A stretch of DNA of 64,000 nt from the NCBI GenBank assembly GCA_036925085.1, contig JAUPFP010000049.1:806001-870000 (forward strand), in the 5' to 3' direction. Source of the DNA: Brachycybe producta. Its lineage: Eukaryota; Arthropoda; Diplopoda; Playtdesmida; Andrognathidae. The position numbers and the translations under genes were made by a program. The notes beneath the pieces are model-generated. The model was given only the letters and a program-made list of their open reading frames with translations, did no database searches and was not told the DNA's origin. This document shows, one piece after another, positions 1 to 14,645 of this stretch (within the stretch, counting starts at the first letter, position 1; each line of letters starts with the position of its first letter).

Positions 1-3000
1 ATCTTCTTGCTTCTATATTACAATTGCTACTTGCAACAGAAATGTACACAAACATTTACTCTTGAGAAGAGTAAGAACGATAAGAGAGGCTAATAAAACC
101 ATTGAAAATCCCCCCCCCCACCACTACTACCACCACACACACACACACACACACACCGGATTGCTCACTGCTGCTAAGAAAAACGGTCCATTTAACAAGC
201 AGGGCCGATTCGAGGCGTAGACAACGTATAGGCGGTTGCCTACGGCGGCAATTTCCTTAAAGGCGGTATTTTGTGGAGCAAATTTTTTTTTTCTTCGAAA
301 AAGCCATTTCTAAAACTTATTTCTAATTTTATCACGGTTATGATTTAATATTTTTTTGGTTCACTACGCTAGTCAACATTTTTTAATTAAATATAAACCA
401 AAATTGTGTAACAAAATTTTTGGCTCGCTGCGCTCGTGTTTATGTATTTTAGAAAGGGTTTAACACACGTATAAGTCTTGTGCTGCACAGTTCTACTAAC
501 TTCCAATGTATTTAAATTCTAAAAAAATATCCTAAATAATTCCAAAAACTCAGGGCAAATAAAAATTGGTATTCAGTGAGAACCTTGTTAAGCTGACTTA
601 CAGCCGTAGAAGAAAATTGAAAATTGTTTTTAGAAACTAGAAGAGTAAATAAACCATGTTCGGAAATTTTCATGTTGATTTTTATTGAAATGAACTTCCC
701 ATGGCAGCTAAAAGCGTTTCAATATGTTGACGTATAATTACGATAAAATGTTATACACCTGTAGTTCAGTTTTGTTTTTGTGTTGGGGGGGAAGCAAAAT
801 TACATCTCGTCTACAAGTAAAGGTTTCACCAGAAAATTAAATAAATTAATAAATTTCACGATGTAAAAAAAAAAATAAACCGTGAGTCTGATACCCTAAA
901 TTGTTATCTTGTTATTAAGGGTACATATCTATTATTTTTATCCATTCTGATTTTTTACTTTATTTTTCAAACTACGCGTACTTTTGGGGTTTCATAACGT
1001 TTTAGAAATTCTAAAAGGGTTCCGTGGCCGAATTAATTTGGAAAACACCGGCCTAGACTATTCAGTATGCACATGCTGCATGATGCCATAAATGCAATGT
1101 TAAGTGAAATGTGATTTGTTCAAAACATGGTCTCCATTCTAACTAAATGGGCATTAAAGTCTGTCTACAAACTGTATTTAGTAATCGCTTCTTGACGTGT
1201 TGTGTGACCCCAGGTTTCAATCTCTTTTGATTGCAATATATTCCAAGGTGGTTTTTCTTTTTCATCGTTTTGAAAATTATGTTCATTTGCTTGACCCACG
1301 TCCCACGTTAAAGATCATTGACCTCAAAAGGATTACTTTGCCAACTATGGATATTCTTCTGGGACCGAGCTATTTTCGTGACGTTTCAAAATTGCCGCTT
1401 GGTTTGTTAGAGCAGCAGCTTTAGTAATTTTGGAACCGCAAAACTAAACACGTCTCACTGCACGTGCAACTCTGGAGTGTCTAAACTCAATATGGGAGCA
1501 ATGTGGAAGAACATATTAAAGAATGCAAGTAGTTTTTCTTCAAGCTAAAAGATGTTCATGAAGAATGAAAGTTAGACAGTATAATGGAACCTTTTTGATG
1601 TCAACGGCCTTTGAACAACCGGTCAAGCTAATTAGCATAATTCAAAAGGGAGTAAAATAAAAACCCCTTTGGAAATATCAACCAAAAAACCTTAAATCCA
1701 TGGCCACAACATTCAAGAAATGATTGCAATCTACTATAATTAAAAGGCGTTGGGGGATTTCAGTTGCGCCTATGCAGAAACAAACGTCTACACAACCTAC
1801 ATACCGGTACCAAATTATGGGTTTTCAACTGAGTTACCTGAAAAACATTAGAGAAAAGTCCCGTTAAAATCGAAAAAAAAAATAAGAAACCAGGTTTTCG
1901 GACACATGAAATCTCACTTAAGAATCTAGGTATAATCCAGAGTTTCACGTGCAGCCACGAGACACTGTCAATTTTGCGGGTCAAAAGTTGCCTAAATAGT
2001 TGCAGCAACGAAACGTTTAAACAGCAATTCGAAACATCATGAATTTACCTTAATACCTGTAGACGTACATGTTAAGGAATACACCTAACTTTCTTAAAGC
2101 TGAAAGATGGTTTAAAAAACTGAGCCGTGGCCTCCTAAATATAACATGTCTAATGTCATAAAAGAAGAAAAAATGAAGAAAAATCATTACTTACGGTAAT
2201 TTATAAATCTCGGTATATTGAAGCCAAGCGTTTACGACCTAAATCGGTTCAATTTTAGGCAAACATCATTTTTTGACTGAAAAATAAAACAAATAAATAT
2301 AAAAAAACTACGTTTTTTCGTACAAGCTTTTATTTCTACTAAGACTATGTTTTTTTGTTTTGTTTTTTGGAACTACAGGAGTGTCCTTTGTTTTATTTTG
2401 TTGAAAAGTACGTTTAATTTAAGGTACCCTCCCTCCTATAACGGCGGATCCTGGACAGGAGGGTCATTCGAGGATCCTCCGTCAAAATTTGATCGATGAA
2501 CAGGTCCCACTAGTAGAGGAGGCTGATGTGTACAACATTCATCTTTCTCTAAGGTTATGGGGGAAGTTGGTTAAAATAGGAGAAATACAGAAGTCCACGC
2601 AAACGGACAACCCTCTCATGTCAAGTTAAATAAAAGCTTCTAAAAAGCAGACTTGTGCCCGTCTCCATTAAGTACCAGGTGATTTTTCGTGATGCAAAAT
2701 AAAGAGATGAACCGTGCAGTGTGTGTGTGTGTGTGTGTGTGTTTCCAATTCTCTAATTAACTGTCCAGTCAGAGTATATATTTGTTGATGAATGAAAAAG
2801 AACATTTTTGCAACAAACCACAAAATAAAAACTGTCGAACAAACAAACACACGAAACGCATTTTGGATCTAATAAAAGCCAGAAAAAAAGAAGTGAATGA
2901 CCTTAATATAGAATCTGCTAAAAGGAGTTGCATGAAGATCTACATTAAATCTGGTTTCTATAGAACCTTGAAACAAGAAACAGCCCTGGGATCAATTCAT

Positions 3001-3542
3001 TTTTATTCAGATCATTTATCTGAAATATATAGTGTGTACCAAAAATACCTCAATTTAATCAAATGCAATAAATTATATTAACTAATTCAACGCCACCAAG
3101 TAGCAAATAGATTGAAAATAGAAACTAAAAATATTTCTTTATTATTTATTTCTAATTTTCTAATTTAGACAAAGAGTTTTTCAAGTGGACGTAAATAAGT
3201 CGCCACTTTAAAAAAAAAACACTAAGGTAGAAACGCGTCTAGTCATTGAAAAACAATTAACATTAGATTCTGCCTGAAAAAATTGTTGTCCTTCCTGAAA
3301 CAGTTTGGCGAAAAATGAATATCTATCACGAACACGATGCTTTAGAGGGTTCTGAGTTGATATTTAAAGAGACCATTACAACTTCAGAAATTTCTTGTCA
3401 AAATATTGTCAAGAATTATTCAACGATTACCAAAACGATTTTTAAAATTTAAAATAAGTCATTAATATAACTTAAAAAATTAAAAATCAGTTGACTTCAT
3501 GTAAAGTGAACTTTATCAGATAAATGCGCCACCAAACAACAA

Positions 3543-3576
<34 letters not shown>

Positions 3577-5156
3577 ACTCCTCTACTCGAATTCTGATGT
3601 GTTGTCACCAGCTCACATTACTTTCAGTTCAAAGTACTATGGATTTAGTATTTGAATTATTCCCCACAATGGAAGGTTGTATTGAGTGGAATATGAATAG
3701 GGAATACCTATATTTCATTAAGGAATTCTGGAAATGTGAGGTGACAACCTTTGCCACAAAAATGGGGTGGGGGAGGAGACTTTTGTTTTTGGAAATTTAA
3801 AATGGTGTTGTTTGGTGACTCAGGAAAAGTCACTTCGTTTTTAAGTTTTTTAATGGTTTTATTGACTTATTTTAACTCATTTTGACTCATTTTTAAACCA
3901 CCGTAAAGTTTTTATTTTAAAATATATCAATGTGAAATTTGTATTTTCTATCTTCATCTACTCTCATAGTTTCAAAAGAATCTTAAATTTTTCCCCTTTG
4001 AATCAATTCAAACGAGAATTTCAATTGTTTTGCTGCATCTCCTCCAAGCGCCATTATTCGAATCAAAAATTGAATACAAACTAAAATATTTAGGGCAAAC
4101 GGGCAAAACGTATTTTTCTTATAAAACATTCTAAACTAATTTATTTGAAGTCTAGAAGTAATAAAAATACATGTTTTTTTGTACTCAACTTTTTATAAAA
4201 ATTTAAAAAATATTAATTTTTACTTTCAAAAATGATTCTTTTCAAAACGCCATAAAAAAATCTAATTCAAGATACGAGTATATTGACATGAAACAAATTT
4301 TTAGCAATATATTATTCTAGTTTGTAACGAGTTTTTTTAATTTTTTCTTTAAAAAGTGGTGTGTTCTAACTTTATACTGTATGTTTTAGAAATATCTGTG
4401 TTGAGAAACGTTAAAAAGTGTTTAAATAGTGCTTTTGAGTCACTGTGTACAAATAATACAATATAAGGAGGATGCTAAAAAGCGACCCCTTACATTTTTT
4501 CTCTGCAGTACCCATAAAAGATAACATTGCAGGGTTGTGTCATTGACCCAGATAATACAATATCCGAACACACAAAAAAAGAAGCTAAAACTGATGTCAT
4601 CCATAAAAAATAAATATTGGCAGACTTTTCTCGCCAAAATATTTTTGTAAAGAGAATAATAAAAATGGAGTAATAAATATTTTCAATAAATGTCACTATG
4701 AGACCTTTAATAAAAATTGTTTCCACCTTTTATTTTTCATGAGGACCTCTTCATTTTTTTTAAAAAAAAATAATAATAAAGAGCTCTTTAGTGTTTGTAA
4801 TTTATATGTTCATAAAAAAAAGGTGTGCCCACAACTCAGTGAAATTTCATCATAAAAGGTCAAAATGTCTTTGTGTTGGTGACGTTGATGACGAACCTCG
4901 TCAATAAATGAAAGATTGTTCTTTTTTTTGTGTGTGTTTGTGATGCTGGTTTTCCCATTAAAATTGGGGTGGATTCAAAAGGATTGGGAGGAGGGTAGCG
5001 TTAAGACGATTGGAATTTAAGAGGAAAGAGATTCAAAGAGTGTTTATAAAATGTATACTCTATCCCTCCCAATCCACCCTTAAAATTTCATATTGGTGTA
5101 CTGATTGCCACTAGAAAATTGGCAAGAAGCCTAGTCTTTGTATACACTTAAAACAA

Positions 5157-5226
<70 letters not shown>

Positions 5227-6998
5227 AAAGAAAAGTACTGAAAGAAAATTTACTGATATGGATCCCAAGAGTCTCAAAATGAGAGATGGGGAGATGGGGG
5301 AGAGAAAGAGAGTATAAAAAGGCGGCAATGAATTTTAGCTTATTTTCTTTTTGCCTTTTATTTGATATCATTCCCCTTCTCCCCTTTCTTCTTGTAGTGA
5401 TCCCTTTTTTCTTTATATTTGAGGTGGACTTGAAAACTGTCAACAACAGATACAGCTTAATATTCAGTATAGACATTGTATTATTCCCTACTGCATTACA
5501 AGAAAAGAAGAACAAGAAAATTGAACCATATTGTTCCCTTTTCTATGTTAGTTTTAATATTGTGGTCAATATCTATCTTATTAAAAAAAAACTAGAATCT
5601 GCAACAAAATGGTGGCGCCACTACTGAAAAGTCAAAAAGGAAAGATATGATGAAAGGAGTGGCAAACCAAAAGATTGCAAAAAAAGCAAGGATTTAAATA
5701 ATTGTTTGACTAAAAATATACAATTTAAATATCTGTTTTTAAGGTTCAATAATAAATTTGGTTTATTTTCTATACAGCTATATTTTAATATTTTTTTAAG
5801 TTACGTTGCAAGGGATGAAGACTGGGAGAAGACAATTGCCCGGGCCTAGCCCTAAGGAGTAAAGCAGCGAATGACATTGGCAATCTTTATAGAAAGATTG
5901 ACTACAATGTGTCCTTGAATTAATTGCAATTGCTATTGTGACTTGAAGTGGTTTCTTGCACACCCCACCCCGTCTTACAGAAAATGCTGGTCTTTGTGTT
6001 TTTTTTTTTTTTTTTTGCAAGAAGCTCTACAAGATTCACAGCAATATTCGACTTATTTTTTGCACGGAATCTTGCGAGAAAAATAGCCAGTGTGATCGCC
6101 ACTTAAGAAACTCCAAAAATGCTTAGAACTCCACTTCCTTTAAAATGTGAACATATTTCGTTATCAAAATTTCACTTGGTTTTTATTTGAATTTTTGTCT
6201 ACACAGTAAATGTGTAGGATTACATTTATTTAGCTATTTTTCACAAGATTGAGTGCGAAGAAACCAACCAAAATTATTTTTTCTTCAAAGATTTATTAAA
6301 TTACAATAGGACATCATTCGCCAACCGCTTCCAGTCGACTTGAGTGGCCGTTTCGTCCAAACGTCAACCACTTTTTTTGCAGTCCATCTCGACCACCTAA
6401 AAGTCGCTCATCTGTACATTAAACGTCCTAAATTGATGAACAAACGCAAGCGACTAATATTTGCTGCGAGTGATAGGAATTGTAATCTTATTTGTAAAGT
6501 TCTGCAGCGTCTGTTTTATTGGATAACCATATTTGCATTCTGTAATTGCAGCTGTTTTCCATTTTATCACATCAAACATTCATTTCAAAAGTTAAGGAAC
6601 ATTTTTAGTTCACTCTGTATACATACATATGCCTTTTGCATTATGTCTATATAGAAGACTATCAAATATTATCGTTAAAATATGGCAATAAATTTACATT
6701 TTTACAAGACATTCAAGAAAATAAAAACGTTTTTATGATAGTAGAACAAAAACGTTTTTTTTTAAATAAAAACTATCATTAGTATACTGTCAAAATTTAA
6801 GTATAGGTAAGTATAAAAAATTGATATGACATTCAAATTCTGATAAGATCCCATGTAGTTTTTTTTTTTCTTTTTCAACTGTTTCTCAATTCACATTTGG
6901 GATTCAAATGAAACTACTACTTCTATTCAAAGAAATGAGAAAAAATATATTATAAAGAGAGAAATTTCACACATTTTTTTCTTCTCTCTTTCTCTTTT

Positions 6999-7050
<52 letters not shown>

Positions 7051-8782
7051 ATTTTCTGCCTCTTTAAATATACAGTCAAAATTTATGTGTGAATTTTTCT
7101 TTACAAGTTTTATATTTGGAAGAATTTTTATACATAATATATTATACAGTATATACTTGTACATATGTATGTGTGTGTGTGTGTGTGGGAGTGTCTAATT
7201 TAAAAACGTCACCATCATCATCAATAATAAACCAGACTCTATAATAGCGGCCTATAAAAAAGCATCAACTATGGATGAGGCAGAATTATTTTTTTTTTTC
7301 CATCTCTGGCCGTTTATAAACAGTAGGCCTATTTTATCATATTTAATTGAGTTCCATTAAAAATAAATCAATTATTCTTTTTAAGAACACTTCATTTTTT
7401 TAAAGAATATTAAAGTCCGTATTTTATTTGCATATATGTCATTTTAGTTATTACTGACAATTCTTAATATAATTGGCCCGTGAGGTTACTATGCGGCTAC
7501 GTAAAGTTTGGAACAATGGTAGACATACGCGGTTCAATTGAGAACTCTCTAGGTTTGTTGCAGCATTTATAACAACAGTATTAATAAAATAAATCTCAGT
7601 TGCTAATATAATCACTACAATAACACGTCTTCCTTCATCCTATCTCTTGGCCGGAATACAAGTAGTTCTAACATAGATCACCCTTATTCGGATTGTAATT
7701 GCTAAAAAAAATGAATGTCAAAAAATTAATTTCACTCTTGATTTCTGTATAAATTTGCAATATAAGATAAGTAATCATTTTTAAATTTCACGCAGAACAA
7801 GTACAATTGAAAAACGTATTTACATTCAATTAGTGATTGATAATTTAGTTGTCATCATAAATGATCAAATCATCTTCTTTCACTTCTAGACATACTGTAT
7901 ATTGAAATTAACAAACTCATCTACAGAATTCGAGCCTTGCAGTGTCATCGTTTGCATAAAGACAAGTGTTATTACGTACAGGGCTTCTATATATATATAT
8001 TTATGCACAGTACAGTAGATAAATTGTCAGAAATGCATCTAATTTAGATAAAAATTAAAAAAGGGGGAGAAAGAGAGTGAGTGAGAGAGAGAGAGAAAGA
8101 GAGAGAGAGAGAACATTATTCATATTCATTTTGCAATGACGAGTTTCGTGACTCTAAAACTGATATAGTTCTCTTAAAATGTCATATAGCAGAAGGTTCT
8201 TTATTTGGAAAGGAAGTGTTAAACATGATGATGATAATATAATATTGAGGTTATGAAAAAATGAGGCACCCCCCCTTTCCCGTCAAATTGGTAAATTAAT
8301 TAAAAGCTCTTCAATCATCAAATGTTGAAGTGTAATTCATGTAAATGCCAATTGGTGATTCCTATATCAGTAGAAAACAAGAATATTTAATGAATTTTAC
8401 TGTCACTTTTCAAAGGTATATAGAAACACACTCCTTGAGATGTTTTTTTTTATACATGCGTTAAAGTCAAACACAAATTACATTTAATGCAATGCAAACG
8501 CGTTTATCTAATTGTAAATCTGTGTATTCTCTCAATTTATGCTTCCGTTCGTGTGTGTGTGGGTGTGTGGGTTTCAATGATACTAAATGTCAACTAAAAA
8601 TTGCTGGTTAAGTTATTTAAATGAGAAGGCTCTTTCCATTAAGTTGTATTAAGAGAATAGAGAGTTTTCATTAACCTCGTAACACAGGTGCGAAATCTCT
8701 AAAGTAACGGTCTCTTGCTTATAAGCTTCTATGAGCCACTGTTTCATTGCATTCAAAATAGGGACGTTGGCAGTTGACAAAA
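1..8782. other. Gene-free AT-rich DNA with microsatellites and repeat arms
   Basis: I find no coding exon on either strand: the open frames are short, low-complexity and lack recognisable domains. The stretch holds simple repeats (CA near 134-156, GT 2719-2742, C21 at 3543-3563, TA then GA at 5159-5222, CT about 6981-7048, GT 7169-7187, GA about 8084-8112). It also holds arms of a foldback family (about 1290-1500 and 1934-2120) and one end of a short inverted-repeat family near 630. A sequence around 3715-3790 recurs at 62749-62800. It is probably intergenic, or an intron or upstream region of the RGS gene. Confidence 0.6.
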
Positions 8783-9120
8783 AAAGTCAACGTTGATTCG
8801 GTTTATTCACTTCTGATCGATTAAAAATCAATTCTGACAACTGCAATAATTACCATAATACGACGATGAATACATGAGTTATTTTTAATATTTCTCAATT
8901 AAAACATATTTTATTTTAAGAACGTTGTAAAGATTTCTTATAGAAATTAACATGTAAAAAAACCAAGAAGTTTAAAAATCAATAATAACTTTATTTTTGT
9001 TAATTGAGAAATGATATTAACTAATTACCTTGCGGTAACATTGCAGTCTTCATTGCAGTTTTCAAAATCGATTTTCATCGATCAGAAGTGATTAACCATA
9101 TGACTGAACGATTCAACTTT
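8783..9120. mobile_element. Foldback inverted-repeat element (about 75 bp arms)
   Basis: The left arm, starting AAAGTCAACGTTGATTCG, is matched by the reverse complement of the right arm ending near 9120. Both contain CACTTCTGATCGAT and AACTGCAATRA blocks in the same order. The unmatched centre is AT-rich and has no open frame. This is the structure of a non-autonomous DNA transposon (MITE). Target-site duplication was not resolved, so the exact ends are approximate. Confidence 0.65.
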
Positions 9121-12100
9121 TACCAAGTGCTTTTGTTAAGCAAAGCAGCCCCCATTTTGGAGGCTATAAAATAGGGTCCGTTAGAACCTCACCTGCACAA
9201 CAAGCACTTGCACCGCCGCTCTGTCTCAACCCATGTCTCCTGTTTAGTGCATAAGGACGAGTTCATTTTTCTCCACTCTCTAGCCTATTAATGCACAGAT
9301 ATAGGGCCTACAGGATAGAAGTTCATAGAACAAGTTAAGCTGGCATCTCACCACCACCAAGATGCAAAAAAAAAGAACAATATCAATCTGAGAAAAAATT
9401 GAAAGAAAAATTGTCAAAAAAAAAAATACGCTTATGAAAAGCCAAAATGGAATTTAACATTGTATATTTAGAAAACAATTGCACACACAATTGTAAACAC
9501 AAACCTAATTCTATATCACATTGCTCAAATAAGTATAAGTGTGCTCACTACTGCTACGTGCGCTCACATACGTGCATTGGCCGCCGCGTGCAGTTGTGCA
9601 CCAACAACCTCACCTGATGGAAAAAGCGCCATTTGGCGTTAAGTTAAAAAAAATCCTACAAAAAAATGTTTAGCCAATGGCAATGAGTGCTCCTTTACCA
9701 AGTCTTGGTTTTCTTTCTAAAGGATGGATTACATGATGCTTATTTTACTCACTACTAGCATGCTAGCTATGGGGTGGTTATGGGGCTATTCGGGTCATTT
9801 ATCATTTTTATGTGTCCAAAAAATTACATATATGAAAATTTTATATGACCTGATTGTCGCAATGGGGATTAGAAAAACACAAGGACTCAAGAATTTTTAA
9901 AATTCGAAAAAATGGGTCAAAAACGCAATCTATAGACTTGGCTTTTTTTTCAAAAAATGGCCAAAAGTCGAAAAATATTTAAATGCTCTAAAAGCTCTAA
10001 AAATGCCTCAGGAGCACTCAACTGACCCTAGAAGTTCCAAGGAAAAGCACAAGGAATTTTTAGAATTAAAAAAATGGGTAAAAAGCCAATTTATCACCAT
10101 AATTATCAGCCTATGTTCAATTTTTAATAAATTAGAAAACTTTAAAACAGAATCATATCCCTCTTTAGCCTTTAACGTGAAAATTAGAAATTTAAAATTG
10201 TGTTTCAGAATGGATTCTATACTATTTATATTTACCATTAAGATATATTGTAAATCCGTATTTAATACAGGGACGAATATAAGAATTAAAGTTTGACTAT
10301 TGTACACTGTATGTAATGTATGTTAGCTCGCTCTTCACTTTTTCCTAATAAACATAAACAAAGGGAAATATGTTAACTTAATTAAACATTAAAACAACAC
10401 AAATATTATTTCAGTTTGTGTCATTCAGTGAGTCTTGTTATTTACAGATAAGATTCAAATATATACAGTATATAACTTGTTTTAATTATTCACAATGAAG
10501 CTCATATAATGAAAGATTTTATTCAATCCTTGTAAAAATAAAAAAAGCTTGAAGCAATAAAATATTGTCAATGTTCAGCGCATAAACACAACGTACCATT
10601 ACAGTATACAATTTTGCTTAGACTATTTAAAAAGTGAACAAAAAAGCAAATTCAGTTCATAGTTGATAGTAAAATACATCGTTTGACGCACAGAAAACAA
10701 CTCAGAACTGTTTAAAAGTTAGACCTGAATCACACATACGTGAAGAAAATAGAAATAGTAATAACGGACGTGGATATATTATATAGAGGCTGTAATGAGT
10801 AAATAATTTTAAAAATGCCTAGAACAAACACCACACAACACTTTTTGCCTGCAATAAAATTGTCATTGATGTCATTTTCTGTTTTGTACTAACTTTCAGC
10901 GGGCATATGAGAATAATTTTTTTTTAAAAAATAAAAAAAATGCGCGAAACAAGCAAGAAACTTTTAATTATTTTTGTTCACAAACATTTGTCTTACTACT
11001 TTTTTGGTGTCTTTTTATTTAAAAAAAAAAACATCAGCTTTCTTTTCTTTTTATTCTACGATTTTAAAATTCTAATTGAGTTTCATTATAAAATTGGCCC
11101 TCAAACTAAGTGGTGCATCGTGATTGCTCGATAGACCAAGTACCCCACTGGCAATAAAAAAAAATCAGAAAAAAAATTCTGCTTCCCTTTGGGTTCAAAG
11201 GTTAAGGTAAAGCAATTTAGCGTATTGAAATAAAAAAAAAGTTTCAACAATTTCAGCTTTTTTTTTCTGCATACTTTCCGCCAAATACAATGGAATTAAT
11301 GAAATTAGATATTTTTTTTCAGTCAGTTTTTTCTGCATGTAGTGCCTTGGCATACAGCGATTTGTAGGCTATAACGATTTTCTCGTATAATTGAGAAATA
11401 AAGGTAAAGAAAGACAAATTTTGCTTCGAAATCTGGAATGTTTTCTGCGATATTCCGCGTGACACAAAGAAAGAATTTTCACCTTCTTTCTGTCTACTTT
11501 CCGTCAAATAAGCTGGCAGTTTGCTTTTGATGCATGTGTGATCCAGGCATGAGCTTAGAATTCTTAGGCAAACATTGCGTCGCTTTACAAAATCTATTTG
11601 TATACGAAGAAGGTATGAACATTATTATTACTAGCATAATATACAAAATAAGAACTGTATTGACTGATACAGAAATGTATTGAATTTCCAGCTTATGTGA
11701 TGTGGTTTCAAATTAGAATGAAGTTTTTTTTTTTTACTTTGTGTATACAAAAAAAAATGTAAAAGTAACACGATATTAGAATATAGAGGGAAAAAAAAAT
11801 AACTTCAAAAAACATGAAATTCTAGATTGTGTTTGAAACAAACATATGAAAGCATACTTCAAGTGAGATAAGAAGCCTACGTCAAAGGTTGTTATATATA
11901 TAATAATTCAAATGTGTCTCCCTTTTTTTAACTCTTCAAATAAACAATGTTGCCAAAATGCCAACTGACTGACAATTATTATTATAAAAATATCATTCCA
12001 ACTTTTATGTATCGGTATATACATTATATTGCCATAGTGTTCTCAAAATGTTTGACAAAAAATTTCTTGAATTACTTAAGACTTTTTTCCAATATCTCCT

Positions 12101-13894
12101 TTCATGTTAGGTGTTAACGCACATACAGACACATACAAAGATAGGTGAGATTCATGAAAGGAAATTCCTCTTTATAAAAGTTGGCAAGGCAACAACCATT
12201 ATAGTATTAGATTCTCATAAAGAATGACAGACACAGTGAAAACAACATATAAATCTAATAAATACTGTAAAAGGGATAGTAGCAGACGTAATTCTGTTAA
12301 CACAACTGGTTTACAGTTTCTCCATCAATTTCTTTGCATATTATATGCATTTTTCTAAGTCAATCTTTTTAGGTTGGTAAAGGTCTGGTAATATGTATAA
12401 TGTGTTACCGGCTAAAGTGAAAAAATCATTTAATCTGCTGAATTACTAGTTTATAATATATGCAAAAACAGCAAGTCAAATCGGTTGTAAATGTAGACCT
12501 TTTTAGGTAATGTGTAGAATGCCTAACCCAACAACCCAATATAGATAATTTCGTTGAATTCGTTTTGTTTGCTTTAGGCATTCTTGCAGGTTGTCTAAAA
12601 ATCTATTAATTGTGACCAATTTACTGTGCAATTGGTGACTTTTTGTGCTCTGGAATAAGACCAGGGTCACACATATGTGAAAAATATCAAAAAATACAGA
12701 TAGCATTAAAAAAAACATCTGTGCTTTTATTCTCGTTCGAGAGTTTTCACATGTTATAAACAGAAAACACTTCAAAATAAGAAACGGAGAGAAAGAATAG
12801 GAGGAGCCATATAAAAATAATGTTATTGTCCGATGTATTAATACTTGCTGATAACACATAACTCCGTGCGACAAAAAGCAACAATTTCACCTCTTTTTCT
12901 GTCTACTTTCTGCCAAATAAATATAGAATATTTTTTAAAAAAATTCAACATGTAGGCATAAATATGATTAAAAAAGCAATTTATGTAATATGAATAATAT
13001 TATTAATATACATATAATTATAAATATTATTATTTAAATTACAATAAATTCTTTTTGTTAATCATATTTATTTCTGCATGTGGGATTTTTTTGTTTAATG
13101 ATATGTTTCACACCTTGTCGGTAACATAGGCCTATAACACAAGCAGAGCTGAGAAATAAGGATACTTTTCCGAAACAAAATAAAAAAAAACATGTCTGAG
13201 AATCTCGAAAATTTCAGTGCATATGAATATTTTCTATACATTTCATTCAATCAAGTTCAAAACAGATATCTTGATTTTCTCGAAAAATACATTTGACAGA
13301 AATATTGTAAAAATGACAATTGTCAATGTTTTTACGTTGAAAAGCCGAAATTAATTTACTAATGGCTGTTTCCCCCTCAAAAATAACGATTTTTCCTACC
13401 GAATTTTCGTCTACCGAAATTCTCATTTTATGATTTCTGATTCCCAATCCCTTTCCAAATCCCTAGCCCTTCTTCCAAGCCCACAATGTATACGCAAAAG
13501 AATCAAATTAGAAAAGTAAAAAGTAAATAATCGAATGCTGTGGATGATGAAAGTAAACCAAATACGAGCGACTGAACACAACATATAGACCTACCGGTAA
13601 TATGAAAAAGATGAAAAACGGGCATCAAAAGAAAAGAGAACAAAAATCGAAAATAGACATTAAAATATGAATTTCACATTGAAAGAAACTCTTAAACTCT
13701 CAAACCATCAATCATATAAAGTATAAAAGGAAAAAAAAAAACGGTATATACACCTTTGAGTTTCTATAAATCAAATTGAATCACTATTTATTTACGTTAA
13801 TATAAACGCTTTAGTTAAATTTATCGATCTCTGTTCAATTTTCAATCCACATACAGCTATTATATTTTTTTTTGCTCTACTATTATAATGTCCA
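9121..13894. other. Gene-free AT-rich stretch
   Basis: No supported gene. A TATA-like CTATAAAATAG lies at about 9163-9173 but no coding frame follows it. A short phrase, TTTCTGTCTACTTTC followed by GCCAAATA or a close variant, recurs near 11487-11515 and 12893-12922, with a related form near 11270. A phrase with CACACATAYGTGAA recurs near 10730 and 12668. This suggests two old copies of one dispersed repeat. The longest open frame here (minus strand 12503-12874) has no recognisable domain. Confidence 0.5.
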
Positions 13895-14645
13895 TACAAT
13901 CGATTGATTTTTTTTTTCTTATTATTATTATTAATATAAAAAAGAAAAGAGTGTGTTCATTGAAAAGTCTAAAGCATTTGAAATGGCAAACAAAAAAAAA
14001 CCCCTAGAAGGAAGGAATCATTGCTAACATGTATGTCAGCAGTGATTGAATTATTACAAGGCAAATGTTTAGATTTTATTTTTAATAAACTGTATTTAGG
14101 CATAAATTTAAAAAGTATTCTGCGCATTTTTTTTACTTCAAACAATGTTGTATTCAAGTAACCTTAAAAAATAATGAATAACACATTCTGCTCAAAGTAT
14201 ACAAGTGTTCTTGAATTTCGGCATAAGTATCAATTGAAAATGACTGGTTGGATTATTTAACTATAATAATACCTTTACAGTCGATTGATTTTTTTTCTCG
14301 TTATTATTAATTTTAAAAAAATGCATGTGTTCATTGAAAATTTGAAAGCATTTTGAAATTACAAATGACAACAAGAGAAGAAGGCAATCACTAGCACTAA
14401 CAAATATGTTAGCAGTGATTGCCGTATCAAACGGAGAATATTTTTATTGTATTTTTAAAAACAGATTTACGCATAATTTAAGAAGTATTCTGAGCATTTG
14501 TATTAAAACAGTGTCAAGACAATGTTTGAAGTACAAATGTCGAGATATTCCAGAGATTTGTCTATTTTAGAACTTTGCTCGAAGTTTACAAGTGTTCTAC
14601 GGCCTATTTCGGCCTAAATATCAATTTAAAATAGCTGGTTGGAAA
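13895..14645. repeat. Diverged tandem duplication, two units of about 365 bp
   Basis: Unit 1 (about 13895-14260) and unit 2 (about 14278-14645) share an ordered series of blocks. These are CGATTGATTTTTTTT, GTGTTCATTGAAAA, an imperfect hairpin around AGCAGTGATTG, GCATAATTTAARAAGTATTCTG, ACAAGTGTTCT and AATRRCTGGTTGG. The copies have drifted by substitutions and small indels. No coding potential is seen in either unit. Confidence 0.7.

Noticed and set aside
2782-3081. 99-codon plus-strand open frame
   Set aside because: Lys/Asn-rich, no homology recognised, no splice or start support.
5111-5515. 134-codon open frame on the minus strand
   Set aside because: Half of it is translation of the GA/TA microsatellite (Ser-Leu and Ile-Tyr repeats).
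9160-9260. TATA-like box with downstream CpG-bearing sequence
   Set aside because: No coding frame or exon follows within reach; one TATA motif in AT-rich DNA is not evidence of a promoter.
12503-12874. 123-codon open frame on the minus strand
   Set aside because: No domain, hydrophobic and AT-driven composition, no plausible splice context; likely chance in AT-rich DNA.
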